This document shows, in pieces, positions 36,309 to 44,229 of a DNA stretch of 64,000 nt. Under the pieces are notes generated by a model, which was given only the letters and a program-made list of their open reading frames with translations, made no database searches and was not told the origin of the DNA. The translations under genes and the position numbers were made by a program. The number at the start of each line of letters is the position of its first letter. Position 1 is the stretch's first letter. The DNA comes from Fictibacillus terranigra. GTDB taxonomy: Bacteria > Bacillota > Bacilli > Bacillales > Fictibacillaceae. The stretch is from contig NZ_JAUHLN010000002.1 in NCBI RefSeq assembly GCF_030412265.1, positions 62,001-126,000 on the forward strand, written 5' to 3'.

Positions 36309-38159
36309 ATGCTTGCGTCTAACTGTTATTTGAGCACATGGAAGCGGTTTGTACATGAAGGAGTTCTCGATCCATCCCGGTTGAGTAAACGCATTCAGGA
36401 ATCCTGGCACCGGTGCAAAGAGGTCAAAGTGGATCCTTATTTGACCAAGGGGCGCCATATTTTATCACAGGAGGAGCTGCTCCACCAAAAAAAGAAAAGT
36501 TCTTTCTTCTTAGAAGCGGCCCAGCCTCATATCGCACGAATGAAAGAGGCCATTCATGAGCTAGGAATGATGGCGCTTTTAATTGATTCCGAAGGCTATG
36601 TTTTGTCACTGACCGGCAGCCGGAAGATAGTTGCTGATGCCTCGAAAATCAATTTTGTCGAAGGGGTCAAATGGACCGAAGAAGAAGTGGGTACCAATGC
36701 TATCGGTACGGCCCTTCAAACCAAAGAGGCTGTGCTCGTCAGCGGGACAGAGCACTATTCGATCGCATCACATCAATGGAGCTGTTCTGCCGTTCCTGTG
36801 CATGATCCTGAAGGCAGAATCCTCGGTGTTCTGGATGTTTCCTGCCCGATAGATTCAGCTCATCCGTATATGCTCGGTGTTGTGGCTTCGGTTTCACAGG
36901 CCATTGAACAGGAACTGAGAGTCCAGACCTGTCAGATGGAGATGGAACTCATCCAGCTGTCCATGGACATGATTGAAGCCCATCCCCACCTGGCGATCTG
37001 CAGCCCTTCCGGTAAGATTTTAGCTATGGGGCAAGCCCTTCGCCGAAGATGTACGGATTTGGCTGGAATGAAAATCAAAGACGCCATTCACTTTGGTCTG
37101 ATCAAGGAAACCCAAGTACCATTATATAATGACCACAAAAGCATCATTGGTTATTGTGTCCGTTTGGTGCCCGATCAGCAGAGTCCGCAAATACAAGTCC
37201 AGAAAACAGTCGGCAGTTCTACTTTTTCGTTCCCTGGCGAAAAGGGCAGTAGTCCTGCCTTTCAACAAACGATCGAAGGGATCAAACGGGTTGCCCCCCG
37301 TTCTCTGAGTGTCTATATTTCAGGAGAAACCGGAACAGGAAAAGAGCTGGTCGCTCGTGCAATTCATGAAAACAGTCCAAGAAAAAAAGGACCGTTCATT
37401 GCCGTAAACTGTGGAGCGCTTTCGGCAGAACTGATGGAGAGTGAACTATTCGGTTATGCACCGGGTGCATTTACAGGCGCTAAAAAACAAGGGGCCGAAG
37501 GGAAATTTAAGCAGGCGGACGGAGGAACCATCTTTCTGGATGAAATCGGGGAAATTTCACCGGCCATGCAGGTGGCTCTACTAAGAGTGCTCCAGGAGAA
37601 AAAAGTGACCCCTGTCGGAGGAACGAAGGAAATCCCGGTTGATTTCCGGGTGATCTGTGCCACTCATCAGGATCTGGGACAGCTCGTTCAGAAAGGGTCG
37701 TTTAGGAAAGATTTATTTTATCGGCTCCACGTTTATCCGCTGGTGGTTCCTGCACTCCGCGAGAGAAAGGAAGACATTCCCGATCTTATCCGGTATTATT
37801 GCGAGATAAGCGGGATTGTTCCAAACTGGCCGGATCATTTAATGGAAAAAATGATGGCCTACCACTGGCCCGGCAATATCAGAGAGCTATTTAATGTGAT
37901 CGAACGGCTGCATATTTTGCCGCCGGCCACAATGGACACTGATCAACTGAACCGTCTTCTGCTGCCATTGGAACATCAGGAAGCAGAACACCAATTACCC
38001 TTAAAAGAGGAGCCATCCCTTTCCTTTCGGGATAAAGTACAGCGTGATGTGATAATGGACGCACTGAAGAAAACAAAAGGAAACGTGACGCTTGCTGCAA
38101 AACTGTGCGAAATCCCGCGAAGCACATTTTATAAAAAAATTCAAAAATTCGGGCTCTGA
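36309..38159 (+). CDS. acoR: sigma-54-dependent activator of acetoin catabolism
   Basis: A 616-residue enhancer-binding protein. A GAF-type sensor region (about 70-190) is followed by the AAA+ core with Walker A GETGTGKELVARAIHE, the sigma-54-contacting GAFTGA loop (GYAPGAFTGAKKQG) and Walker B GGTIFLDEIGE. A Fis-type helix-turn-helix lies at the C-terminus (KGNVTLAAKLCEIPRSTFY). AGGAGG stands before ATG 36309. It should drive the -24/-12 promoter at 30533 when acetoin is present. Confidence 0.93.
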   Translation: MLASNCYLSTWKRFVHEGVLDPSRLSKRIQESWHRCKEVKVDPYLTKGRHILSQEELLHQKKKSSFFLEAAQPHIARMKEAIHELGMMALLIDSEGYVLSLTGSRKIVADASKINFVEGVKWTEEEVGTNAIGTALQTKEAVLVSGTEHYSIASHQWSCSAVPVHDPEGRILGVLDVSCPIDSAHPYMLGVVASVSQAIEQELRVQTCQMEMELIQLSMDMIEAHPHLAICSPSGKILAMGQALRRRCTDLAGMKIKDAIHFGLIKETQVPLYNDHKSIIGYCVRLVPDQQSPQIQVQKTVGSSTFSFPGEKGSSPAFQQTIEGIKRVAPRSLSVYISGETGTGKELVARAIHENSPRKKGPFIAVNCGALSAELMESELFGYAPGAFTGAKKQGAEGKFKQADGGTIFLDEIGEISPAMQVALLRVLQEKKVTPVGGTKEIPVDFRVICATHQDLGQLVQKGSFRKDLFYRLHVYPLVVPALRERKEDIPDLIRYYCEISGIVPNWPDHLMEKMMAYHWPGNIRELFNVIERLHILPPATMDTDQLNRLLLPLEHQEAEHQLPLKEEPSLSFRDKVQRDVIMDALKKTKGNVTLAAKLCEIPRSTFYKKIQKFGL

Positions 38160-38241
38160 ATAGTATTTGCAAGGATAGAAAAGAGTAAGGACCATTAACA
38201 CCAGTTTTAAAGGAGGAAGTATGGCTTGAACAAATCAAAGC

Positions 38242-38275
38242 AAAGGCATCCATAGTTTATTTCGGATGCCTTTTT
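38242..38275 (+). terminator. terminator of acoR
   Basis: GGCATCC (38245-38251) pairs with GGATGCC (38264-38270); flanking A and T runs lengthen the stem, and TTTTT follows. Confidence 0.85.
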
Positions 38276-38428
38276 CCATTAGTTTACTTATAGTCTCATC
38301 ACTGCTAAGTGTATTGATTCATCTCTCCAATAACTAGGTGTTCCTGCAGAACTATTTGTCGATTTATCTCTTCAATGGTATCTAGGGATACTGGGACTAC
38401 TGAGGAAGAAAATTATCATTGAAACTGG

Positions 38429-38629
38429 TTGGACTGCTTGAGAGAAAAAGCCTTGCTCGACATTATTGAGAAAACGAGTGAGTCTCTTGAAAAAATAAAT
38501 GATACTCAAGAAAAGATACTTTTCCGGATTGAGAACTTAGAATCCGGGTTTAACCTGATGAGAGATATTCGCGATAGATTACCGGCTTCCATCATGTCGA
38601 TATTTCCTTACATTATGTCCCTTTACTAG
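38429..38629 (+). CDS. small hypothetical ORF, doubtful
   Basis: TTG-initiated frame of 66 codons, charged and helical (SESLEKINDTQEKILFRIEN) with a hydrophobic end. There is no clear ribosome site and no recognisable family. It lies just upstream of phage lysis remnants, where small coiled-coil membrane proteins are common, so it could be a phage relic. Coding status uncertain. Confidence 0.25.
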   Translation: MDCLREKALLDIIEKTSESLEKINDTQEKILFRIENLESGFNLMRDIRDRLPASIMSIFPYIMSLY

Positions 38630-38820
38630 AAGCACTAATACCGGCCGTTTGGCCCGCCTTTTAGTTTTTTACTGATTCCGATGTATTAGAAACCACAAGG
38701 TGGAATTGAAAATGGGTACCTAAGTGGCAATGAGGATAATTACCATTGATGAACTAAAGAAAATGTTAAAAGGAAAAATATAAGTACGCTCAGGTCATAC
38801 GAATCAGCCTGATCACTCAG

Positions 38821-39054
38821 ACTTCAGCTGGTCCAAAAACTTTGGCCATGCTGGCTGAAATTTTGAAAAAGAAAAAGGTAACGACCAATCCACTTCCAAA
38901 ACCAAAGGTCACACCTAAACCAAAGAAGACGATTCACCGAGTGATTGGGGATAGAGAACAGATTAATGCATTTGGCGATACAGGACATCTGCTGGCTTCC
39001 GTTGAGGATTAGATCAAATCCGACGCTGAAAAAATAGAAATCGAGAGGGTGTAA
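38821..39054 (+). pseudogene. C-terminal remnant of phage endolysin/amidase
   Basis: The + frame has a Lys/Pro-rich linker (NPLPKPKVTPKPKKTIHRVI) and then GDREQINAFGDTGHLLASVED. A TAG at 39010 interrupts it, and IKSDAEKIEIERV follows up to TAA 39052. This HRVIxDGxQxxxFG...IEIE(R/K)V arrangement is the C-terminal domain of many Bacillus phage N-acetylmuramoyl-L-alanine amidases. The catalytic domain is absent. Confidence 0.6.
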
Positions 39055-39057
39055 GAA

Positions 39058-39183
39058 ATGATCAATTGGAAGGCTCGTTTTAAAAATTGGTTGTGGTTGT
39101 CCCCTTTTCTGTCGCAACTTATGATTATTCTGCAGTTGCTGCTTGTTGCATGGATTGCAACTGGAGTGACAGAGTCCAATTAA
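39058..39183 (+). pseudogene. truncated phage holin (phi-LC3/dp-1 type)
   Basis: ATG 39058 has GAGAGGGTG upstream and starts MINWKARFKNWLWLSPFLSQ, then one hydrophobic helix, stopping after 41 residues. The N-terminus matches small phage holins, which usually have about 70-90 residues and two spans. Together with the endolysin tail directly upstream it marks a decayed lysis module. Confidence 0.55.
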
Positions 39184-39305
39184 CTGAAGAGATTAGGGGA
39201 TAGGTGTTGGCATTAAGCTAACGCTATTTTTATTGCCCTTTCAATGTAAGGTTTTGTTCACGACCCCACGTGGAGGGGATTAAAAGCCAAAGGGAGAGAT
39301 CAATA

Positions 39306-39466
39306 GTGGTTACACATGATAATCAGGCGTTTGTTAGAACTGCAGAAAATTACGACGCGGCTGCCATTAATGATCAACTGAATGATCAACAGAGGATTAC
39401 TGTGTAATTGGAGATATCGTTATGTATCGTTCAAATGTGAAGTTGATTGTGCCAGATAGCAAATAA
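39306..39466 (+). pseudogene. small frameshifted protein remnant
   Basis: GTG 39306 (RBS GGGAG) encodes 33 residues, VTHDNQAFVRTAENYDAAAI onward, to TAA 39405. A second frame continues sensibly as IGDIVMYRSNVKLIVPDSK to TAA 39464. Two pieces of one small protein are likely; the family is not recognised. A perfect 11-bp hairpin overlaps its end. Confidence 0.4.
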
Positions 39467-39498
39467 CCCTGCAGATAGGGGATGAGATGCAGGGTTAT
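39463..39498. repeat. 11-bp perfect inverted repeat
   Basis: ATAACCCTGCA (39463-39473) and TGCAGGGTTAT (39488-39498), 14-base loop, no U-tract. It could be a terminator that lost its tail. Confidence 0.55.
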
Positions 39499-39565
39499 CA
39501 GCAGCATGAAATACATGATACTCCCTTATCTATATGCAACAAGAAATGGAAGGTGAAAGAGAAAA

Positions 39566-39594
39566 AGCCTGTCTCTTCGGAGACGGCTGTTTTT
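39566..39594 (+). terminator. rho-independent terminator
   Basis: AGCC-T-GTCTC (39566-39575), UUCG tetraloop (39576-39579), GAGAC-GGCT (39580-39588), then GTTTTT. The stable UUCG loop supports a real element. Confidence 0.7.
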
Positions 39595-39708
39595 ATGTTG
39601 CTTAAATAAAGAAAAACTCTGTGAATGGCCAATTTCACAGAGCGTCCATTCGAATGGAAGTCTTTGACTCGAGGAATGGCATCCTCAAAATAATATATGT
39701 AAGTAGCT

Positions 39709-39870
39709 ATATTAAGGATTGGACGTAAAGCCTATCTCTTCGGATATAGAGATATATTTAAAGAAACATCTAAGGCAGCAATTAAAATGAGAATACAGTC
39801 TGCTTACGAACAACCAGCAGAGGTTATTGAAGAAACATATATAGATTGGATCGAACAACAATTGATGTAG
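39709..39870 (+). pseudogene. startless coding remnant
   Basis: A + frame reads RIGRKAYLFGYRDIFKETSK, then AAIKMRIQSAYEQPAEVIEE and TYIDWIEQQLM before TAG. Composition is protein-like, but no start codon lies between the preceding in-frame stop and this piece. Family unknown. A 13-bp hairpin with one bulge (39906-39937, no U-tract) follows. Confidence 0.3.
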
Positions 39871-39937
39871 TTTACCCCGGCTACCTAAAGAATAAACCAT
39901 AAAAAATAAGCTAACCAGATAAACTGGTTAAGCTTAT

Positions 39938-40474
39938 AATACGAGCGCGATTGTTAAAGAAAAAAACATCATTATGTTAACGAATTGCTTACTTGCGTTT
40001 TTTCATTGAACTCGAAGTCCCTATTGGACCCATTACATATATTAAAGTAATCCGAATAAAACTCTTTCCTTTGAACCCCGGTCATATCTGATCGGGTGCC
40101 TCTGTGTGTAAGGGAGATCATTTTAAATTATAATTTGGATCTCATAAAAGCCAAGAGACTTAAAAATGTCATTTTATAAGAAAGATATTTTTGTATCCAT
40201 TTCATATAAAATATGGTAAAATTAAACTAATCTGTTTGAAAGAAAGGAACTTCAGTGACCTGTATGCCAACATCTAATCTGTAATGGATACAACTGGATT
40301 GCTTCTCAACCGTTAAAAAACATCTCGTTTTTGACCACGGGAGAAGTCTGTCTACATCCCATTACAGAGGAAATACAGCGAACTGCAGTCCGTTAAACTT
40401 TTAATTATGCGTTCTTTGCTCTCCTTGTTAAAGGGTTTTGCGTCCTGCAAGATTTTCAAATAGAAGTTGTATTC
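39938..40474. other. intergenic, no supported gene
   Basis: Nothing coding is recognisable. It contains a 23-base near copy (40148-40170, AAGCCAAGAGAC then TTAAAAATGTC) of the 5' arm and loop of the terminator at 41017-41053, which suggests that a related gene end once lay here. Confidence 0.4.
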
Positions 40475-40493
40475 CCTCGCTATTATTTCGAGG
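40475..40493 (+). promoter_or_regulatory. hairpin that can cover the ribosome site
   Basis: CCTCG (40475-40479) and CGAGG (40489-40493) pair over five bases; the 3' arm is part of the GAGGTG Shine-Dalgarno of the next gene. Confidence 0.35.
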
Positions 40494-40501
40494 TGAAAAA
40501 A

Positions 40502-41002
40502 ATGCAAACAGAGCAATACTCTTTAGTGCTTCGTAAAAAACAGAAAGCCGATACAGTGAGAAAGCAATGCAAAATGTGCGGGAAAGTAACGATTTTTACA
40601 GACACTACGATTCGAAGACATAACGCGAACGGTAAAAACATCTATCAGTTTGCCATCTATAAATGTCCGAAGAATCATTCGTGGAACAAGAAGCTAGATA
40701 TCTATAAATCGTTTTCTGAACATGTTGACCCAGCCAATCTTGTCGAAACAGAATTCAATCTAATCCAGGATGGTGAGAAAATTTCCCTTTTTAAATCAAC
40801 TGAAACATTCTATGAAATTAACATATCTTCAGCTGAAGGCAGCTTCCGTTTAGACCGTACACTTGCAGACTATATTGAAGATTGGAGTCGAACTGAAATC
40901 GTTCAAAAGATAAAAAACGGCGAGATTCTTTTAAACAATCGTTTTACGAAACCAAGCCAAAAGCTGTCTATTCATGATAAAATTTTAATAGTTGTAAAAT
41001 AA
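40502..41002 (+). CDS. zinc-ribbon plus S4-like RNA-binding-domain protein
   Basis: A 166-residue protein from ATG 40502 (SD GAGGTG, seven bases). Residues ~20-65 hold a zinc-binding pattern: CKMCGKVTIF, then YKCPKNHSW. The C-terminal ~55 residues look like an S4 domain (FRLDRTLADYIEDWSRTEIV, QKIKNGEILLNN, KPSQKLSIHDKILIV). S4 domains bind structured RNA in ribosomal proteins, RluD-type synthases and Hsp15-like heat-shock proteins. The combination is unusual to me and I cannot name the gene. Codon use is ordinary for the window, unlike the flanking debris. Confidence 0.7.
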   Translation: MQTEQYSLVLRKKQKADTVRKQCKMCGKVTIFTDTTIRRHNANGKNIYQFAIYKCPKNHSWNKKLDIYKSFSEHVDPANLVETEFNLIQDGEKISLFKSTETFYEINISSAEGSFRLDRTLADYIEDWSRTEIVQKIKNGEILLNNRFTKPSQKLSIHDKILIVVK

Positions 41003-41016
41003 TTAAATGACTTCTG

Positions 41017-41053
41017 AAGCCAAGAGACATAAAAAAGTCTCTTGGCTTTTATT
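41017..41053 (+). terminator. strong terminator
   Basis: AAGCCAAGAGAC (41017-41028) pairs perfectly with GTCTCTTGGCTT (41037-41048), followed by TTATTT. Confidence 0.87.
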
Positions 41054-41711
41054 TAAAAATTAAAATGTCGGTGCTATAACCTTCGGTTGGATTTGTTTGT
41101 TTTTCTGGTTGTTCTTGATTTTTCACTTTGTTCCTTTCTTTTGAATCTTTTTGTCGCTCATTTTGCTTCTCCTATTGTCGTTTGTTTTTTTAGATCTTGG
41201 TGCAGGGTTCTTGCTGTAGACCGCAAAGTAATCTGTCAGAAGGGAAAAATTGCTCTATAAAAGGAGACCATCACATGCCTATCAAGCTAAGAAAACAGGT
41301 CACCCCAAAACGATAAATGTTACAAAAAGTCGTTTTTGGGGGTGCATAAAATTTTAACTTGATGGGGTACCGCCAACATTTCGGAAATTTTTACGCTTGG
41401 CAAATTTCCACATAAATATAGCCAAATACCTGTATGTTAAGGGATTTGGCTTAAGTTATAGAATACACCTTTAAGATGGGAATATTAATCTTCCTGAAGA
41501 ATATAAATTTGATTCAAATAGATTACCAGCTAATTCACTAAGACCTTTAAATAAAAGATGTGGGGAAGTAATTCTTCTTTTTATTAAATTCTTTTATTGC
41601 TTCACTCAAATACACAGTGTTCCAGAGCTTATTGCATTGATTAATATATTTAATGCACTAGTTCTTTGTAGTGGTCTTGTTTACCGCGCCTAATACATTT
41701 TGTTAAAAACC
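41054..41711. other. intergenic, AT-rich, with one long imperfect hairpin
   Basis: No gene is supported. CACCCCAAAACGA (41301-41313) pairs imperfectly with TCGTTTTTGGGGGTG (41330-41344), without a clear U-tract after it. Short protein-like stretches (for example + frame PEEYKFDSNRLPANSLRPLN near 41500) suggest debris. Confidence 0.4.
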
Positions 41712-41759
41712 TTTACTAAAGGTTGAAAAGGGAGTACACTGGTAGTGACCACATTACCA
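41712..41759 (+). promoter_or_regulatory. promoter and GntR operator of aga regulator
   Basis: TTTACT (41712-41717), 17-base spacer, TACACT (41735-41740). It is overlapped downstream by the inverted repeat TGGTAGTG-ACCA-CATTACCA (41740-41759), placed over the expected start site. Autorepression by the GntR protein encoded next is the natural reading. Confidence 0.65.
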
Positions 41760-41772
41760 ATAGAGGTGAGAC

Positions 41773-42498
41773 ATGACACGAATTGATAAGACCAGCAGAA
41801 TCCCCCTTTATATCCAGTTGATGGATATATTAGTTAATAAAATGGAAGATGAAATAGGAGAAAATGGGCAGTTACCGTCTGAGAGGGAAATATGCCAACA
41901 GTATGATTTATCTCGGACAACAGTTCGGCAGGCGATAAACGAACTCGAGAAAGATGGATATATCTATAAAGTGCATGGAAAAGGTACTTTTGTCTCGCCA
42001 AAAAAAGTTAATCAAGAACTGGTTAAATTTTATTCCTTCACAGAAGAGATGAAAAAGTTGGGTAAGGTTCCTGTCTCGAAAGTTTTATCGTTTGATGTTA
42101 TTGAAGCCGATCGAAAGATTAGTAATAAGATTATAGTTGCTGAGGGCACTAAAATATATTGTTTTTCGAGATTACGTATTGCTGATGATATACCAATGAT
42201 GCTTGAAACTTCTTTTGTACCCTATGATTTATTTCCGGGTATAACAAAAAAAGATCTAGAAAATACAGCTTTATACGATATTTTCAGAAATCGTTTTGAA
42301 ACAGAAATCACAATGGCAGATGAGTTGTTTATGCCAGTAATGACAAATGAAAAAGAGGCAAAGTTGCTACAAATGCCTCCATCCCTGCCATGTTTACGTA
42401 TTGAACGAATAACACATGGAATAAACCGGGTCATTGAATATACCAATACGATCGCCAGGGGTGATAAGTTTAAATACCATGTCCGCCTAGAAAATTAA
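41773..42498 (+). CDS. GntR/UTRA-family regulator (aga/nag type)
   Basis: A 241-residue HutC-subfamily GntR protein. The winged helix (about 5-75: LPSEREICQQYDLSRTTVRQ) is followed by a UTRA ligand domain (about 95-235) ending EYTNTIARGDKFKYHVRLEN. Such regulators sense sugar phosphates, for instance GlcNAc-6-P or GalNAc-6-P. RBS GAGGTGAG is present. It heads the amino-galactoside cluster, and two similar inverted repeats flank its gene. Confidence 0.9.
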   Translation: MTRIDKTSRIPLYIQLMDILVNKMEDEIGENGQLPSEREICQQYDLSRTTVRQAINELEKDGYIYKVHGKGTFVSPKKVNQELVKFYSFTEEMKKLGKVPVSKVLSFDVIEADRKISNKIIVAEGTKIYCFSRLRIADDIPMMLETSFVPYDLFPGITKKDLENTALYDIFRNRFETEITMADELFMPVMTNEKEAKLLQMPPSLPCLRIERITHGINRVIEYTNTIARGDKFKYHVRLEN

Positions 42499-42515
42499 TC
42501 TAGGTGTACCTCGTC

Positions 42516-42535
42516 TGGTAGTGACGTACCTACAA
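42516..42535. promoter_or_regulatory. second GntR operator copy
   Basis: TGGTAGTGACGTACCTACAA shares 14 of 20 positions with the operator at 41740 and keeps the left half site exactly. It probably once controlled the now-broken PTS genes downstream. Confidence 0.5.
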
Positions 42536-42538
42536 CCT

Positions 42539-42695
42539 ACATGATTATGTCCTGTTGGCCGAAAGTCTGATTGATATTTCCAAATTCAAATTTGATTGGG
42601 ATTTTCTCCATAGCAACCTTTCAACATTTGGAATGTTAAACAGGGTTGTGCAGGAGTTAGTATATCTCCTTTTCATCAAAAAAATGGGGGGCTAA
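42539..42695 (+). pseudogene. unidentified coding remnant
   Basis: A + frame without a start reads HDYVLLAESLIDISKFKFDW, DFLHSNLSTFGMLNRVVQEL, then VYLLFIKKMGG and TAA 42693. The composition is convincing; the pattern resembles C-terminal parts of nucleotidyltransferase-like (DUF6036-type) proteins only loosely. Confidence 0.35.
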
Positions 42696-42784
42696 TTTCA
42701 TGCCGAATAGTTTGCTAACAGCGAATCGACAAACGTTTAGGCCTTCAATCATCTGTAAAACTGATCGCTGGGGATTAATCCAAT

Positions 42785-43104
42785 GTGGAATACGTGGATT
42801 TTCTTGAAGACGATTCGACAGGCGATCTTGAGAGAAAGCTGCTTGAGGCTTTATCAAGATTATAAGAATGTGAATCTATCGTATTCTTATGTGATTTAGC
42901 TGGTGGTTCCCCGTTTAAAACGGCCGTATCACTTACGGATGAGGAGGAGTGGTTGGCGGAACAAATCTTGCTGTGGTCATCGAAGCTGCGTTACTAAAAG
43001 ACAGCCTTCAGATCAATACTGGCAAACAATCGGGAGCGCCCAAGAGTCAAAGGGCCGGGTATTTGATTTGTTGCATACACGCCTCGTTAAAGTCTTTCCT
43101 GAAA
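42785..43104 (+). pseudogene. PTS mannose-family EIIA (AgaF-like) remnant
   Basis: Pieces in shifting frames read VEYVDFLEDDSTGDLERKLL, ECESIVFLCDLAGGSPFKTA and GGVVGGTNLAVVIEAALLKD. The DLxGGSPF and GGTNLxxxxEA motifs are diagnostic of PTS EIIA of the mannose/galactosamine class. At least two frame changes and an in-frame stop are present, and the N-terminal active-site His region is missing. No EIIB, IIC or IID genes are nearby, so the dedicated uptake system of the aga cluster is lost. Confidence 0.75.
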
Positions 43105-43146
43105 AACATATAATGTGATCGGGTATGTTCGCATTATATGTTTTTT
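43102..43146 (+). terminator. terminator after EIIA remnant
   Basis: AACATATAATG (43105-43115) pairs with CATTATATGTT (43132-43142); an A-run before it and TTTTTT through 43146 complete it. Confidence 0.8.
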
Positions 43147-43183
43147 GTATTAACGATTCAGGTAGGAAAATGAATTTGTTTAC

Positions 43184-43211
43184 TTGTACCAACAATCCAA
43201 CTTTGTATAAT
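43184..43211 (+). promoter_or_regulatory. sigma-A promoter of ROK-agaS operon
   Basis: TTGTAC (43184-43189), 16-base spacer, TATAAT (43206-43211), about 93 bases before the ROK kinase start. Confidence 0.6.
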
Positions 43212-43303
43212 GCATGTAATAAATTTGTTGAGGAAAACTCGTCTTCTCAATGCAGCAATTTTTACAGCAGAATACACAAAACTGCTAGTAGAGGAGCGTG
43301 AAT

Positions 43304-44206
43304 ATGAATAAGGCAATTGGAATTGATATTGGCGGGACAAAGATTGCTGCTGGAATCATTTCGGAAACAGGGGAATTGCTGAATCGTGCGGAGACAAAAA
43401 GTGATCCCTCTAACAGAGAAAAGATGTTTACTAGAGTCGTAAAAGCGGTAGAACAAGTTCTTGAAGATTCATCTTTTACAATTGCAGATATGTATGGTAT
43501 TGGTGTCGGTGTACCGGGCAAGGTAGATCGTGAACAAGGGATTGCGGTTTTTCAAAATAATTTACCATGGACCAAGTTTCCCCTTACTTCCCGTTTACGA
43601 GACCAATTCGGACTCCAGCGGATTACGATCGACAATGATGTTTACATGGCTGCCTTTGGCGAGTGGAAAGAGACCCAGGCAGAAAGCGATGAAACGTTTG
43701 TTTATGTGACAATCAGTACAGGCATTTCCTGTTCCATTATTCAAAACGGTTCATTTTTCCGGGGAGCTGGATTTGCCGGAGAACTCGGCTTGATTCCAGT
43801 CTTTTCAAAGACTGCCAAGAAATTAGAGCGACTGGAACAAGCGTCTGCGGGACCTGCGATTGAAAAATTAGCACAAAAGGAATTGCAGATGGCGGAACTA
43901 TCAACTAAGGATGTCTTTGAACGCTACAAAGGCGGGGCACGTGAGTATCAGAACATCATAAACGAGGTGACAGACAATTGGGTACAAGCGCTCTATTCCA
44001 TTTCCTGCTTACTGGACCCGCATAAAGTAGTTTTTGGTGGAAGTGTCATTACTAACAACCCTTTTTTGCTTGAAATTATAGTAGAAAAAATGAAATTGTA
44101 CCAAATCCCTGAACAACAGCATTTATTAAGCCACATGTCGATTAGCACGATTAAGGAGAACAACGGCGTCGTTGGTGCGGGATTACGGGTATTCGAAGGG
44201 AACTAA
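43304..44206 (+). CDS. ROK-family kinase (amino-sugar kinase candidate)
   Basis: A 300-residue ROK kinase. ATG 43304 follows GAGGAG by seven bases; GTG 43298 is too close to it. Motifs are KAIGIDIGGTKIAAGIISE, the catalytic DNDVYMAAFGEWKE, VYVTISTGISCSIIQNG and GAGFAGELGL. It lacks the canonical ROK zinc-binding cysteines. In an aga cluster without a working PTS it is the obvious candidate to phosphorylate free galactosamine or GalNAc entering by another route. Confidence 0.87.
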   Translation: MNKAIGIDIGGTKIAAGIISETGELLNRAETKSDPSNREKMFTRVVKAVEQVLEDSSFTIADMYGIGVGVPGKVDREQGIAVFQNNLPWTKFPLTSRLRDQFGLQRITIDNDVYMAAFGEWKETQAESDETFVYVTISTGISCSIIQNGSFFRGAGFAGELGLIPVFSKTAKKLERLEQASAGPAIEKLAQKELQMAELSTKDVFERYKGGAREYQNIINEVTDNWVQALYSISCLLDPHKVVFGGSVITNNPFLLEIIVEKMKLYQIPEQQHLLSHMSISTIKENNGVVGAGLRVFEGN

Positions 44207-44229
44207 ATATTAGACGAGGAGTGTCAAAG

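Noticed and set aside
41040-41170. Tiny - strand ORF with AGGAGAAG before an ATG
   Set aside because: It stops after 12 codons; an overlapping frame of about 40 residues has no start of its own and no similarity I can recognise.
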